Below are positions 9,284 through 17,872 of a stretch of DNA of 64,000 nt, one piece after another. Positions within the stretch are counted from its first letter, which is position 1; the number at the start of each line of letters is the position of its first letter. The DNA is taken from the NCBI GenBank assembly GCA_016180845.1, contig JACPAK010000007.1, forward strand, positions 35,067-99,066. Direction: 5' to 3'. The position numbers were made by a program, and so were the translations under genes. This DNA is from Deltaproteobacteria bacterium (lineage in GTDB: Bacteria > UBA10199 > JACPAL01). A model generated the notes under the pieces. That model was not told the origin of the DNA. It did not search any database and saw nothing but the letters and a program-made list of their open reading frames with translations.

Positions 9284-9313
9284 AAAAACTGTTCTCTCGG
9301 GAGAACAGTTTTT
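9284..9313 (+). promoter_or_regulatory. Perfect 13-bp hairpin directly before an acyltransferase start
   Basis: Arms 9284-9296 (AAAAACTGTTCTC) and 9301-9313 (GAGAACAGTTTTT) pair perfectly around a TCGG loop, ending in a T-run. The shape is that of an intrinsic terminator, but it sits 3 bases before the predicted ATG at 9317 and hides GGGAG, the only ribosome-binding-like stretch. It may be an attenuator or translational switch, a TF operator, or evidence that the true start is further downstream. Confidence 0.5.
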
Positions 9314-9316
9314 TAG

Positions 9317-11197
9317 ATGAATCTCTCTTGTCTTCTTTCAGAGATGACGTTAATTTCCCTGCCTATGTCCTCATGGCTTATCGTCTTGATTTATATTGTC
9401 CCCATCTTGGGGACCATCGCCCAAATTTGCCGTCGGGTGGAACAGATTTGGAACATTGGAAAAAGTATCCGTTCCTTCCTTCCGGATGATCGAGTTTTTA
9501 GAAAACTTAAGGAATGGGAGAAGCGATTTCTCAGCTGGAAGTTTGAACATCCCCTCTCTCAATATACAAACCTTCTCACAATAAATCTATGGGCCGGCAA
9601 GATTGAATATGCAATCGGACATCTGCGAGACTACACGATCGGCCTCTGGATGATGGGGGCATTTGTCTATGATCTGACGGTTATGGTTTTAGGGGACCCC
9701 TCGATTCGAACAGGCCGATTCCCGACCCTCTTCTATCATGGCTTCTTCGCCCTACTAACCCTCTGGACCTACCGACGCCATGTCGGGATCGGGCTCAAAG
9801 TTTCTGAATTTTTGAGGGTCAATCCTCAGGTCCATCCCCAGGAACTTTTTGATCATTATTATCGAAGACTCGGTCCCCTTGCCGTCCCGATACCGTCGCA
9901 AGCCACAAGAACAGTGCAACCGACCCACGTCTCTTACCGAACTGGGAAGAAACCTCAAAAACGCCTTTGGCCTATCCTTCATGGGGCGTACGACACTGCG
10001 ATCTTTGCACGGAGTGTTTATCGTGCCTTGGAAACATTAGGCCCTCACTATGGTCGAGAGATTTTTGATGTGATGGCCTCTTTTTGGGGATCACGAGTCC
10101 TTCAGCTCTTTCAATGCGAGCTCCATGTCGAAGGAGCTGAGAGATTTCATTCACTCGATGGAAAAATTATCTTGATCTTCAACCACAAATCACTGCTCGA
10201 CTTTGTCTTCAACTTTTTTGCCCTCAGCAACACGCATCTCGCCAAGGGACGCCCACTCCGGCCTCGCTTCCTCGCAGCGAAGGATCATTTTATTGATAAC
10301 AAACTGATCCATAGCGGACTTGGAGTCGGCAGGACAATTCAAGAGGTCGGAATGGTTTTCGTCGATCGAAAAGGTCAAGGTCGGAATGCAATCGATGAGG
10401 CGGTCAACACGCTTTTGAAGAACGAGATCGACTTGGCGATGTACCCTCAAGGGACACGTGCCTTGGCGAATTCCGGACCGAAGGGGGAAAGACTTGATGC
10501 CGGTTATTATACGACCGGGACCGCAAACTCCCTGAAAAGGGAGTTGGGGCATCTGAAAAAGGGGTGTGCCTATCTCGCCCTGGACAGTGCCATTGCCCTC
10601 TCCAAGAGAGAACCAGAAGCAATTCAACCGATCCATTTGGTCTTTATCGCGATTGACGGGGTCGCCACTGTCTTCCCCAAGGGAACCCTGCAAATCCAGA
10701 CCGGTGAGCGGATTAGTTACAGAGTGGGTGACATCTTCACCCTCGATCCCCTTGAGGTGAAAGAGATGAAAAAGCCAACGACAAAAGAGCCGCTCGATGA
10801 ATCGGAAAATCGATATGAAAGAAAGATTGACGAGATACAGGAGGCGATTGATCGCAGTCTAACCAAGGCATTGAGGCTTCACGAGAATCTCCTGAAACGT
10901 TTTCAGGAGGAGATGCGACGTTCGGATTTCGTCCCAAAATTCAATCAGTTTAAGTTGACCCACCAACTCTCTTCCAATTTAAAAAATGGGGAACGCCTCC
11001 CGTTCGTCATTCTCGATCGCATCCTCGCCCTCCCCCCAGATAAACAACAGGACTTTCTAAAAAGATTCTCTGAAGGGGTTCTTTCCGGAGGTGATCTGAG
11101 ACCGCTCCGGGATGAGATCACCGACCTGCTCTTTCGGCATCGAGGGAAGGAACTGAAAACGATTGTTCAGCAGGAACAAGCGAAGAAAATCGCTTAA
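9317..11197 (+). CDS. PlsC/GPAT-type acyltransferase with N-terminal membrane region
   Basis: A 626-residue protein. The N-terminus carries hydrophobic segments (about residues 17-37 and 110-155). The acyltransferase domain shows NHKSLLD near residue 290 (the NHx4D catalytic motif), a segment with GVGRTIQEVGMVFVDRK near residue 335 and MYPQGTRA near residue 377 (the EGTR-like substrate motif). Such enzymes transfer an acyl chain to glycerol-3-phosphate or lysophosphatidate at the inner membrane. The long flanking regions make it about twice the size of PlsC, so the acceptor is uncertain. In-frame starts at 9344 and 9365 are possible given the hairpin at 9284-9313. Confidence 0.75.
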   Translation: MNLSCLLSEMTLISLPMSSWLIVLIYIVPILGTIAQICRRVEQIWNIGKSIRSFLPDDRVFRKLKEWEKRFLSWKFEHPLSQYTNLLTINLWAGKIEYAIGHLRDYTIGLWMMGAFVYDLTVMVLGDPSIRTGRFPTLFYHGFFALLTLWTYRRHVGIGLKVSEFLRVNPQVHPQELFDHYYRRLGPLAVPIPSQATRTVQPTHVSYRTGKKPQKRLWPILHGAYDTAIFARSVYRALETLGPHYGREIFDVMASFWGSRVLQLFQCELHVEGAERFHSLDGKIILIFNHKSLLDFVFNFFALSNTHLAKGRPLRPRFLAAKDHFIDNKLIHSGLGVGRTIQEVGMVFVDRKGQGRNAIDEAVNTLLKNEIDLAMYPQGTRALANSGPKGERLDAGYYTTGTANSLKRELGHLKKGCAYLALDSAIALSKREPEAIQPIHLVFIAIDGVATVFPKGTLQIQTGERISYRVGDIFTLDPLEVKEMKKPTTKEPLDESENRYERKIDEIQEAIDRSLTKALRLHENLLKRFQEEMRRSDFVPKFNQFKLTHQLSSNLKNGERLPFVILDRILALPPDKQQDFLKRFSEGVLSGGDLRPLRDEITDLLFRHRGKELKTIVQQEQAKKIA

Positions 11198-11204
11198 GGG
11201 AATT

Positions 11205-11903
11205 TTAGAGGAGATCCAAGACTTCCTGAGTCGAATTCTTTCGAACACAGGTGAATGCCGGGGTATCTCGGACCGTATATTTCGATGAGGCTGCCTCGCG
11301 GAGTTCCTGAACAAGATCGACAAACTCGCGGGGATCATCTCCATCGAAGGCAACAACAAACTCCTGATCGTCAATCCCGAAAGAATAAGTGGTGTTGATC
11401 CTGATGGAAGGGTATTTATGCCCGACCGCGATATGGACATCCATCATCTTTTGCCGTTCCGGAAATGGTAACTGATACCAATCCCGCGTCTTCACAAAGG
11501 GATAAACAAAGAGATACTTCCCTTCTCCAGGCTTAATTTGCCCTCGCCTTCCTTCTTGTCCGGGATGGACATGCTTATCGATATAAACCGACCTCTTTGT
11601 GACCGCCAGATAGGAATACGGTGTCGTTAGATAGTGACCCAGACCGGTCTGATTCAAACGAGCGCTCATCTCCTGAAAAAGCTCAAGTTCAAAACCGATC
11701 CTCCAGAGCATAAAATCACAGTCTGGACGAATTCCGGCTAACGAGTAGTTGAGGAGGATCAGTTTTTTTGAATACTGCTGAACCACCTCTATAAATTCGG
11801 CCCGGCCACGATCCCTCTCCGCCTGTGGCAAACGACGCCAAAGAGGATCAACCCGATAAAATGAAAAATTGACGAACTGTCTCGGCAACGCCTCATCAGC
11901 CAT
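11205..11903 (-). CDS. HemQ/chlorite-dismutase family haem protein
   Basis: A 232-residue protein read from the ATG at 11903 (MADEALPRQF), which has AGGGG upstream; a longer reading to 11996 lacks support. The segment YPFVKTRDWYQLPFPERQKM (about residues 133-152) matches the HemQ signature with Tyr and Lys, and MDVHIAVGHKYP supplies the likely haem-ligand histidine. The Arg that defines true chlorite dismutases is not evident; the site reads SIRINTTYSFG. HemQ oxidatively decarboxylates coproheme III to haem b. It lies divergent to a radical SAM gene. Coproheme decarboxylase is the best guess, but other family functions cannot be excluded. Confidence 0.75.
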   Translation of the reverse strand: MADEALPRQFVNFSFYRVDPLWRRLPQAERDRGRAEFIEVVQQYSKKLILLNYSLAGIRPDCDFMLWRIGFELELFQEMSARLNQTGLGHYLTTPYSYLAVTKRSVYIDKHVHPGQEGRRGQIKPGEGKYLFVYPFVKTRDWYQLPFPERQKMMDVHIAVGHKYPSIRINTTYSFGIDDQEFVVAFDGDDPREFVDLVQELREAASSKYTVRDTPAFTCVRKNSTQEVLDLL

Positions 11904-11970
11904 GGCGTAGCCCCTATCACAAGGAAAAACCCGTTGCCAAGCGGTTTTCAAAAGGCTAGGAGACGAACAA

Positions 11971-13545
11971 GTGAAAACTCTCAAAATCGGGATCATCGAC
12001 CTCGTCGCCCGTCAACCCACGAAATCCATATATGCTCGTCTTGTCAATCCCAACTACACCTCGTTAATGCCCCAGGTGATCGCCGTCTGGTTGGAAAAGC
12101 TGGGGCACGAGATTCACTATGTCACCTATACGGGGTTTGAAGATCTTCATCGATTAGTGCCTCAGGAGATTGATCTCCTCTTTATCAGCACCTTTACTCA
12201 AAACGCCTATACCGCCTACGCCATCTCAAACCTCTTCCGCCAAAAAGGGGTCATCACAGTCCTTGGCGGACCGCATGCGAGGGCTTTTGCTCAGGATGCA
12301 CGTTCTTATTTTGATTATGTCCTCGGCCTGACAGATGAAAAAGTGATCCGGGATCTGCTCGAAGATCTTTCTCCTTACCCAGAAGAGGGGCGTCTCATGA
12401 GTGCACCCCGGCAACTCGAAGAGATCCCGACGCTTCAGGAACGCTGGAAATTCATTCAAAAGAATCTTGAAAAGACACGTCTCATTCATGTGGTTCCTAT
12501 GATCGGGAGTCTGGGTTGCCCGTACACCTGCGAGTTCTGTATTGACTCAAAGATCGATTATAAGCCGCTTTCTTACGATCGCCTTCGAGCGGACCTCTCG
12601 TTTCTGCAGAGTCAACCCAAACCACCAATTGTCGCCTGGTATGACCCGAATTTTGGGGTTCGGTTCGATGAATATATGGACCTCATCGAGTCTGCCGGTC
12701 CTGCAGGTCGTGTGGCCCACGGGGCAGAAAGTAGCCTCTCAATCCTGAGCGAGGGGCATCTGAAGAGACTTAAAAAGAACAACTTTGTGGTGATGTTGCC
12801 GGGGATCGAATCCTGGTTTGATTTCAATGCAAAGTCAAAACAAGGGAAAAACAATGGGCTCGAGAAGGTAAAACAGGTTGCCGCACAAATCAATCTGGCA
12901 CTGGAATACATCCCCTATGTGCAGACGAATCATATTTTTGGCCTCGATGCTGATGAGGGACCAGAACCGTTTGAGCTGACTAAAAGATACATTGATCTGG
13001 CTCCCGGTGTTTACACCACCTACATGTTGATTACCTCTTATGGAAACTCCGCCCCCTTGAGCCTTAAGTATCTTGCAGAGGGAAGGGTCATGGACCTCCC
13101 CTACCCCTTTTTGGATGGAAATTCAGGCCTCAACGTACGATTGAAAAATTATCCGATCACTGATTTTTATTCTCGCATGAGCGACCTTGCCCGTTACAGT
13201 TTTACGGGCAAGGCGGTCTGGAGACGATTTCAGGCGAACAAACATCCCCTGCCACGTTGGATGAATCTGATGCGTTCCACACTGTCAGGAAAAGGACGTG
13301 GGGGTAATTATGATGAGATCCGAAAGCGGTATGAAACCGATCCTGATTTCATGGCATTTTACCAAGGGGAGACACGCAAACTACCTGCCTATTATTATGA
13401 GAAAGTGCAGTCGATGGTGGGACCTTTGTTCCCGCATCTCCCCAAAAAGGTCCTGAATTACCTCCAGCAGGGAGAGTCAAATCATAACAACCCCAGACTG
13501 ACAGCTGAAGCGAACTCCTTCCCACTCCCTGCAATCGCCTCATAA
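11971..13545 (+). CDS. B12-binding-domain radical SAM protein
   Basis: A 524-residue protein starting at GTG with TAGGAG 8 bases upstream. The N-terminal 150 residues resemble the cobalamin-binding domain (a Rossmann-like region with ISTFTQNAYTAYAIS and VLGGPHARAF). The radical SAM cluster motif is CPYTCEFC at about residues 183-190, ligating a 4Fe-4S cluster that splits SAM. Class B radical SAM enzymes methylate or rearrange unactivated carbons. The rest (MLPGIESWFDF near residue 275) is typical of the family, but the substrate is not recognisable. It is divergent from the HemQ-like gene and followed 7 bp later by pgeF. Confidence 0.85.
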   Translation: MKTLKIGIIDLVARQPTKSIYARLVNPNYTSLMPQVIAVWLEKLGHEIHYVTYTGFEDLHRLVPQEIDLLFISTFTQNAYTAYAISNLFRQKGVITVLGGPHARAFAQDARSYFDYVLGLTDEKVIRDLLEDLSPYPEEGRLMSAPRQLEEIPTLQERWKFIQKNLEKTRLIHVVPMIGSLGCPYTCEFCIDSKIDYKPLSYDRLRADLSFLQSQPKPPIVAWYDPNFGVRFDEYMDLIESAGPAGRVAHGAESSLSILSEGHLKRLKKNNFVVMLPGIESWFDFNAKSKQGKNNGLEKVKQVAAQINLALEYIPYVQTNHIFGLDADEGPEPFELTKRYIDLAPGVYTTYMLITSYGNSAPLSLKYLAEGRVMDLPYPFLDGNSGLNVRLKNYPITDFYSRMSDLARYSFTGKAVWRRFQANKHPLPRWMNLMRSTLSGKGRGGNYDEIRKRYETDPDFMAFYQGETRKLPAYYYEKVQSMVGPLFPHLPKKVLNYLQQGESNHNNPRLTAEANSFPLPAIAS

Positions 13546-13552
13546 AACATCA

Positions 13553-14206
13553 ATGCTCTCATCAACCCTTTTCATGAAGTCGCTCACTATTTCACATGGA
13601 TTTGGGACACGTGGGGAGGAACCTGTCACCAAAATCCATACAGCCGTCCAGGTTCATGGATCCGAGATCCTTTTTCTGGATGAAACGAATCAGAACGCCC
13701 AAGGTGATTCCGATATTCTCATGACAAATCAAAAGGGATTGGCGGTGGGGGTCAAGACAGCTGATTGTGTCCCCATACTGCTCGCCGATCCTCAAGAAGG
13801 AATCGTCGCCGCCGTCCATGCTGGATGGAAAGGAACCCTTGCCGGCGCCGTCCAAAAAGCGGTTCATGAGATGGTTCATCGAGGAGCGAAGAGAGAAAAA
13901 CTGATTGCCGCAATTGGGCCTTGCATCTCGGGACGTTGTTACGAAGTCGAGCGGGATGTGGCCCAACCCTTTGAGTCACAAATCAGCTTTTCCAAAAAAA
14001 TTCTCTCACGAAAATCAGAGACAAAATGGCTCCTGGATTTGAGTCTGGCCAATCAACTTCAGCTTCTCGAGACCGGAATCAAGGAATCTCATATCGACAG
14101 ACTCCCCTATTGCACCCATTGTCACCCCGATCTCTTCTGCTCCTACCGACGGGATGGGAAAGAGGCCGGGAGGATGATTAGTTTTATCTCGCTTGATTTT
14201 AAATAG
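13553..14206 (+). CDS. pgeF: Peptidoglycan editing factor PgeF (YfiH, laccase-domain protein)
   Basis: A 217-residue protein (or 210 if started at the second ATG, 13574). The motifs KTADCVPIL, AAVHAGWKGT and GPCISGRCYEV carry the His/Cys zinc-site residues of the YfiH/DUF152 family, and CSYRRDGKEAGRM closes the domain. Members have been described as purine nucleoside phosphorylase/adenosine deaminase enzymes and, in E. coli, as guarding peptidoglycan composition. It follows the radical SAM gene at 7 bp and runs into the aldo/keto reductases, so it may be co-transcribed with them, without any obvious biochemical link. Confidence 0.88.
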   Translation: MLSSTLFMKSLTISHGFGTRGEEPVTKIHTAVQVHGSEILFLDETNQNAQGDSDILMTNQKGLAVGVKTADCVPILLADPQEGIVAAVHAGWKGTLAGAVQKAVHEMVHRGAKREKLIAAIGPCISGRCYEVERDVAQPFESQISFSKKILSRKSETKWLLDLSLANQLQLLETGIKESHIDRLPYCTHCHPDLFCSYRRDGKEAGRMISFISLDFK

Positions 14207-14228
14207 GGAGACCGATAAGAGGTTCCCC

Positions 14229-15260
14229 ATGAAATTCAGAAAACTCACCCCAGCGATTCCTAAAGTCTCCGAGATCGGTTTCGGAGTTTGGACCGTCGCC
14301 ACAAGCTGGTGGGGAATCAAAGATCAAGGGTATGGAATCCAGCTGCTCCGCGAGGCGCGTGAGCTGGGGATCAATTTTTTTGATACCGCCGATGTCTATG
14401 GCAAAGGGCTTGGGGAAACAATCCTCGCCGAGGCGTTTGGTGATCGATTGAAGGAGCTCGTCGTCGCAACAAAATTTGGTTATGACTGGGAGACAGTTGG
14501 AGAAAGAACCGGTCACGGAGAACTCCCACAAGACTGGTCCCCTCAGGCGATTCGCAAATCATGTGAAGGGAGCCTGCGCCGCCTCCATCGAGACTGGATC
14601 GATCTCTATCAACTCCATAACCCTCGAATGGAGACGGTCCGCTCCGCAGAGATTATCAATACCCTTCAGGAATTGAAAAAAGAGGGGAAGATCCGGGATT
14701 ATGCCACCGCTCTGGGACCTGATATCGGTTGGTTTGAAGAGGGAAAGGTCGCGATGGAGGAGTCTCATTACACTGTCCTTCAAGTCATCTATAGCCTGCT
14801 GGAACAGGACCCGACCTCCAAACTTCTCCCGATTGCCAAAAAAGAAGGGAGTCGTCTGATGGTCCGTGTCCCGCATGCCTCGGGTCTCCTCGATGGAAGC
14901 TATAATCCGACAAAACATTTTGATAAATCCGACCATCGCAGTCACAGGAAGGAGCTCTGGATGCAGGCGGGTCTGGAGGCGGTGGAGGTTTTGAAAACAA
15001 TGCTTTCGAAGGAAAGAACCCTCGCCCAGTCAGCGATTCTTTTTACGCTTCAACCGGAATCTGTCGCAACGGTTCTGCCCAATTTCACAAATAAAGAACA
15101 ACTCAAAGAATTTATCGCCTCCATTGACAAGCCGGCCTTTACTGAAAAGGAACTTGGTGCCGTACGATCTTTGTGGGATCAGGAACTTTGCCGAAAGCTG
15201 GATCAACCGTTTGCCGATAGCTCCTCGAAACCAACCCCTATAAAACAAGCGGCTGCATGA
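14229..15260 (+). CDS. Aldo/keto reductase
   Basis: A 343-residue (beta/alpha)8 oxidoreductase. The ATG at 14229 (MKFRKLTPAIPKVSEIGFG) fits the family N-terminus better than one at 14193, which overlaps pgeF. Catalytic tetrad residues are visible as Asp and Tyr in FDTADVYG, Lys in VVATKFGY and His in LYQLHNP. It should use NADPH to reduce a carbonyl; the substrate is unknown. It overlaps the next aldo/keto reductase gene by 4 bp (ATGA), so two paralogous reductases are made together. Confidence 0.85.
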   Translation: MKFRKLTPAIPKVSEIGFGVWTVATSWWGIKDQGYGIQLLREARELGINFFDTADVYGKGLGETILAEAFGDRLKELVVATKFGYDWETVGERTGHGELPQDWSPQAIRKSCEGSLRRLHRDWIDLYQLHNPRMETVRSAEIINTLQELKKEGKIRDYATALGPDIGWFEEGKVAMEESHYTVLQVIYSLLEQDPTSKLLPIAKKEGSRLMVRVPHASGLLDGSYNPTKHFDKSDHRSHRKELWMQAGLEAVEVLKTMLSKERTLAQSAILFTLQPESVATVLPNFTNKEQLKEFIASIDKPAFTEKELGAVRSLWDQELCRKLDQPFADSSSKPTPIKQAAA

Positions 15261-16339
15261 TCACCGACTGTGCTACAGCTGACGGAACAAAGCGTTTCTC
15301 GAAGCGTCATGAGGGAAAATTATTTCGTCCTTTTGATGATCTCTTTGTCTCTGCAATAGGGCTTGGAACTTATTTAGGAGATCACAATGATCGCGATGAC
15401 CAGCTTTATGAAGAATCAATTGAACTGATCCTGAATCAAGGTTGCAATCTTATCGATACCGCCATTAATTACCGCTGCATGCATAGCGAAAGGAATATCG
15501 GTAAAGTCCTCAAACAACTCATAGACAAGAAAAAAATCCGACGCGATGAAATTGTTATTTGCACGAAGGGGGGATTTATCCCTTTTGATGGTCATCCTCC
15601 TGAAAATATCCGGGAGTATTTTGATGAGAACTTTGTGAAAGCGGGTCTTTGTCGTCTGGAGGATATCGCGGCCGGTTGTCACTGTCTGGAACCAAGATAT
15701 ATTGAAAATCAGATTCTGAAGAGTCTTCAAAACCTTGGGTTAGAAACGATCGATCTCTATTACCTTCATAATCCAGAGACCCAGTTGGAAAAGATTTCAT
15801 CGGAAGAGTTTGAGACAAAATTGGAAAAGGCGTTTGAAGCGCTTGAGAAGGCAGTTTCAGAAAAAAAGATTGTCCGTTATGGCCTTGCGACCTGGAATGG
15901 TCTGCGCCAATCGAATCAGCTTTCACTGGAAAAATGTTTTCAAATTGCTGAAAAAGTTGGCGGGTCCCGGCATCATTTAAAGGCGATCCAGCTCCCTTTT
16001 AATCTCGCGATGATCGAGGCCTACGGAGAGCCGATTCAACAGATCCGTTCGGAAAAAGTCTCTCCCCTCGAGGCGGCTCAGAGGTTGAAATTGGCCGTTT
16101 TTTCAAGCGCCTCCATCCTCCAGGGAAAGATCCTCGGTAGTCTCCCCTCGAGTCTCCAGGGCCAGTTTCCTGATTCAAAGACCGATGCCCAAAGGGCGCT
16201 TCAATTTGTCCTCTCCACCCCAGGGATCACCGCTGCGCTTGTTGGGATGAAAAGGAAGGGGCATGTGCAGGAGAACCTGCAATGTCTGACCTTTCCCATC
16301 CTCCCCCCATCAGGCTTTCGATCTTTATTCGCAGGCTAA
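15257..16339 (+). CDS. Aldo/keto reductase, second of a coupled pair
   Basis: A 360-residue protein starting within the stop of the previous gene (ATGA). The tetrad is seen in IDTAINYR (Asp, Tyr), VICTKGGF (Lys) and YYLHNPET (His). It has a longer insertion with a Cys/His-bearing GCHCLEP segment near residue 138 that the upstream paralogue lacks. Substrate unknown. The pair may act on related carbonyl compounds, for example detoxification of aldehydes, but nothing in the neighbourhood fixes this. About 165 bp of AT-rich DNA with a sigma-54 promoter follows. Confidence 0.83.
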   Translation: MITDCATADGTKRFSKRHEGKLFRPFDDLFVSAIGLGTYLGDHNDRDDQLYEESIELILNQGCNLIDTAINYRCMHSERNIGKVLKQLIDKKKIRRDEIVICTKGGFIPFDGHPPENIREYFDENFVKAGLCRLEDIAAGCHCLEPRYIENQILKSLQNLGLETIDLYYLHNPETQLEKISSEEFETKLEKAFEALEKAVSEKKIVRYGLATWNGLRQSNQLSLEKCFQIAEKVGGSRHHLKAIQLPFNLAMIEAYGEPIQQIRSEKVSPLEAAQRLKLAVFSSASILQGKILGSLPSSLQGQFPDSKTDAQRALQFVLSTPGITAALVGMKRKGHVQENLQCLTFPILPPSGFRSLFAG

Positions 16340-16413
16340 AATTATTAACAGAACTGTTCATATTATTTACATGCCTATAGTTTATCTAAAGATCATCAAA
16401 CGATCATAAAAAT

Positions 16414-16428
16414 ATAACATATTGATAA
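16414..16428. promoter_or_regulatory. Weak inverted-repeat activator site upstream of the lipoprotein gene
   Basis: ATAACA-TAT-TGATAA is an imperfect version of the TTATCA-N3-TGATAA repeat seen upstream of 32135 and 43732. It lies about 35 bp upstream of the -24 element, closer than in the other two cases. It is only a tentative activator site. Confidence 0.35.
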
Positions 16429-16455
16429 TATTGTAAATTTAATAAAGTTTCTAAC

Positions 16456-16473
16456 TTGGCACACCTCTTGCTT
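16456..16473 (+). promoter_or_regulatory. Sigma-54 (-24/-12) promoter of the lipoprotein gene
   Basis: TTGGCAC (16456-16462), then five bases, then TTGCTT (16468-16473). The invariant GG (16458-16459) and GC (16470-16471) are exactly 10 bases apart, close to the RpoN consensus TTGGCACGN4TTGCW. Transcription would begin near 16483, just ahead of an AAGGAGGT ribosome binding site at 16489-16496 and the ATG at 16505. Confidence 0.8.
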
Positions 16474-16504
16474 ATACCCCTCCTCAACAAGGAGGTACGT
16501 AAGT

Positions 16505-17137
16505 ATGAAAAACAGTAATATCAAGATCGCGGTTCTTATACTAACAGCCCTTTTGTTGGGGGCCTGTGGCTCTTCAACACGGGGTTCCGGTGAGTCGACC
16601 ACTGACTCTGACTCCCCAAGTGATGCCTCAACCCTCGGGGCAGCCAGCCAGGATCTCTTCGGAGGGATGGGGAATGACCAACAGGCACTTCATGTCGAAG
16701 GACATGAGACCTCGTCTTGGGACTTCTGCGCAGATAATTCGGCCCCAGAAGGGATTACGATGAGTAATCTCGTTCTTGCCGGACATTATGGACGGACCAG
16801 TGCCGGTTATACGGTTGACGCCGATTTTGAGTGTAACTCAAGCTCTGCGGCAACAACCTTCAAAAGCTGGGCTATTGCCGAGGCGATCATCATGGATTGC
16901 ACCGGTGGTGACTTGAGCTTCACAGGAAACGGCATTGTCCAATTCCTCGCGAGCGAAGAGGCGATGGAAGTCAGTGGAAAAGTCTATGGGACATTTGCCT
17001 TGCCAGACGGTACGGAGGCCAAGTGTGACATCGAAATCGGTGATACATTCGATGCCAAGTGTGAAACGGAAACAGAGGACGGCGTTCAACCTTTAGAGAC
17101 TGGAAATGCCGATAACGTCTGTAGCCAACCTGAATAG
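16505..17137 (+). CDS. Secreted lipoprotein of unknown function
   Basis: A 210-residue protein with a clear lipoprotein signal (MKNSNIKIAVLILTALLLGAC, lipobox LLGAC, lipidated Cys at residue 21), then a Ser/Thr/Gly/Asp-rich linker and a compact domain with about eight cysteines. These include VDADFECNSS, IMDCTGGDLSF and EAKCDIEIGDTFDAKCET, which suggest disulfide bonds. No family is recognised. AAGGAGGT is well spaced before the ATG, and the sigma-54 promoter gives it inducible expression. A hairpin terminator follows, so it is a single-gene unit. Confidence 0.75.
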   Translation: MKNSNIKIAVLILTALLLGACGSSTRGSGESTTDSDSPSDASTLGAASQDLFGGMGNDQQALHVEGHETSSWDFCADNSAPEGITMSNLVLAGHYGRTSAGYTVDADFECNSSSAATTFKSWAIAEAIIMDCTGGDLSFTGNGIVQFLASEEAMEVSGKVYGTFALPDGTEAKCDIEIGDTFDAKCETETEDGVQPLETGNADNVCSQPE

Positions 17138-17162
17138 GTAAAAAATAGAAAGGTATGAAGAG

Positions 17163-17193
17163 AGGGGCGAGGTTAACTCGCCCCTTCTTTTTT
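17163..17193. terminator. Bidirectional intrinsic terminator
   Basis: The arms AGGGGCGAG (17163-17171) and CTCGCCCCT (17177-17185) pair perfectly around GTTAA and are followed by TCTTTTTT. It ends the lipoprotein transcript. The loop holds the TAA stop of the convergent gene at 17173, so the same hairpin also serves that strand, although no T-run is seen on that side. Confidence 0.85.
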
Positions 17194-17547
17194 GGAGCGA
17201 AGATGCCAGGAAAAACCAACCGCCGAGATGAGCAAGAGGAGCAGTGAAACAAGTCCCACCAGAAAGAAAACTCCCATTTTCGTGCCGTGAATCATCAATG
17301 AGCTTGGGTCCCCGAAGCAAACAGAACAGGCCCAGAGATCATCCGACAAAAACAAGAAACAAAGCGCGGGTGTCAGTCGTCTCATCTTTTTTTGAAACCA
17401 AATGAGATAAGGAATTAATAATAAGAAAAGAAGGCCCCCAAATAGACTTAATCCTCGAGCCTGGTGATGATACCCATAAAAGAAGAGAAAACAGGAGAGA
17501 ATGAGAACGATACTGATAAAGAGGATATGAAATATCTTAAGTGACAT
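17173..17547 (-). CDS. Small membrane protein with a CSVCFG motif, oxidase operon
   Basis: A 124-residue protein with four hydrophobic segments (about residues 5-25, 33-49, 58-68 and 90-114). A WACSVCFGDPSS motif at about residues 73-84, with two cysteines in CxxC spacing, could bind metal or form a disulfide. It is the last gene of the cytochrome oxidase cluster, 13 bp after subunit IV. Small proteins with this motif often accompany oxidase genes, but I know of no proven role. It may aid oxidase assembly or copper handling; that is inference from position only. Confidence 0.65.
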   Translation of the reverse strand: MSLKIFHILFISIVLILSCFLFFYGYHHQARGLSLFGGLLFLLLIPYLIWFQKKMRRLTPALCFLFLSDDLWACSVCFGDPSSLMIHGTKMGVFFLVGLVSLLLLLISAVGFSWHLRSKKEGAS

Positions 17548-17560
17548 CGTCTGAAATCCA

Positions 17561-17866
17561 CTAACGGGCTTTAATCATCCCAACATCCGTAGCCACCGGA
17601 AGAAACATGAGGACGGCAAAGAAAAGTACGGTGAACAGCAAAACAATATAAATAAGCTTTCTCTCGGAAATCAGGTGCATGAAGTAGGAGGCGACTAATG
17701 ACCCCTTGATCGTCGCTATAACTAGCGCCACCAATATCGCTGCCGAAGTGGCAAGATGCAGATAAGAAACGCTCACGGTCACCACGGTCAAAAAGGCGAG
17801 GCCAACAAAGACCATCAGATAGGTCCTGACATGTTTTTTGACGTCGAAAATTCCGTTGTGGGACAT
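17561..17866 (-). CDS. Cytochrome c oxidase subunit IV
   Basis: A 101-residue protein with three membrane segments: VRTYLMVFVGLAFLTVVTV, then a second containing LVALVIATIKGSLVASYFMHL, then a third near the C-terminus. The KGSLVASYFMHL stretch is the recognisable core of prokaryotic caa3/bo3-type subunit IV. This subunit has no cofactor and stabilises the oxidase. It lies 6 bp after subunit III, in the usual order II-I-III-IV. Confidence 0.85.
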   Translation of the reverse strand: MSHNGIFDVKKHVRTYLMVFVGLAFLTVVTVSVSYLHLATSAAILVALVIATIKGSLVASYFMHLISERKLIYIVLLFTVLFFAVLMFLPVATDVGMIKAR

Positions 17867-17872
17867 AAAATA

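Noticed and set aside
9284..9313. LexA-type SOS box reading of the GTTCTC/GAGAAC palindrome
   Set aside because: The spacing does not match the known LexA boxes I can recall, and the long stem with T-run favours an RNA hairpin.
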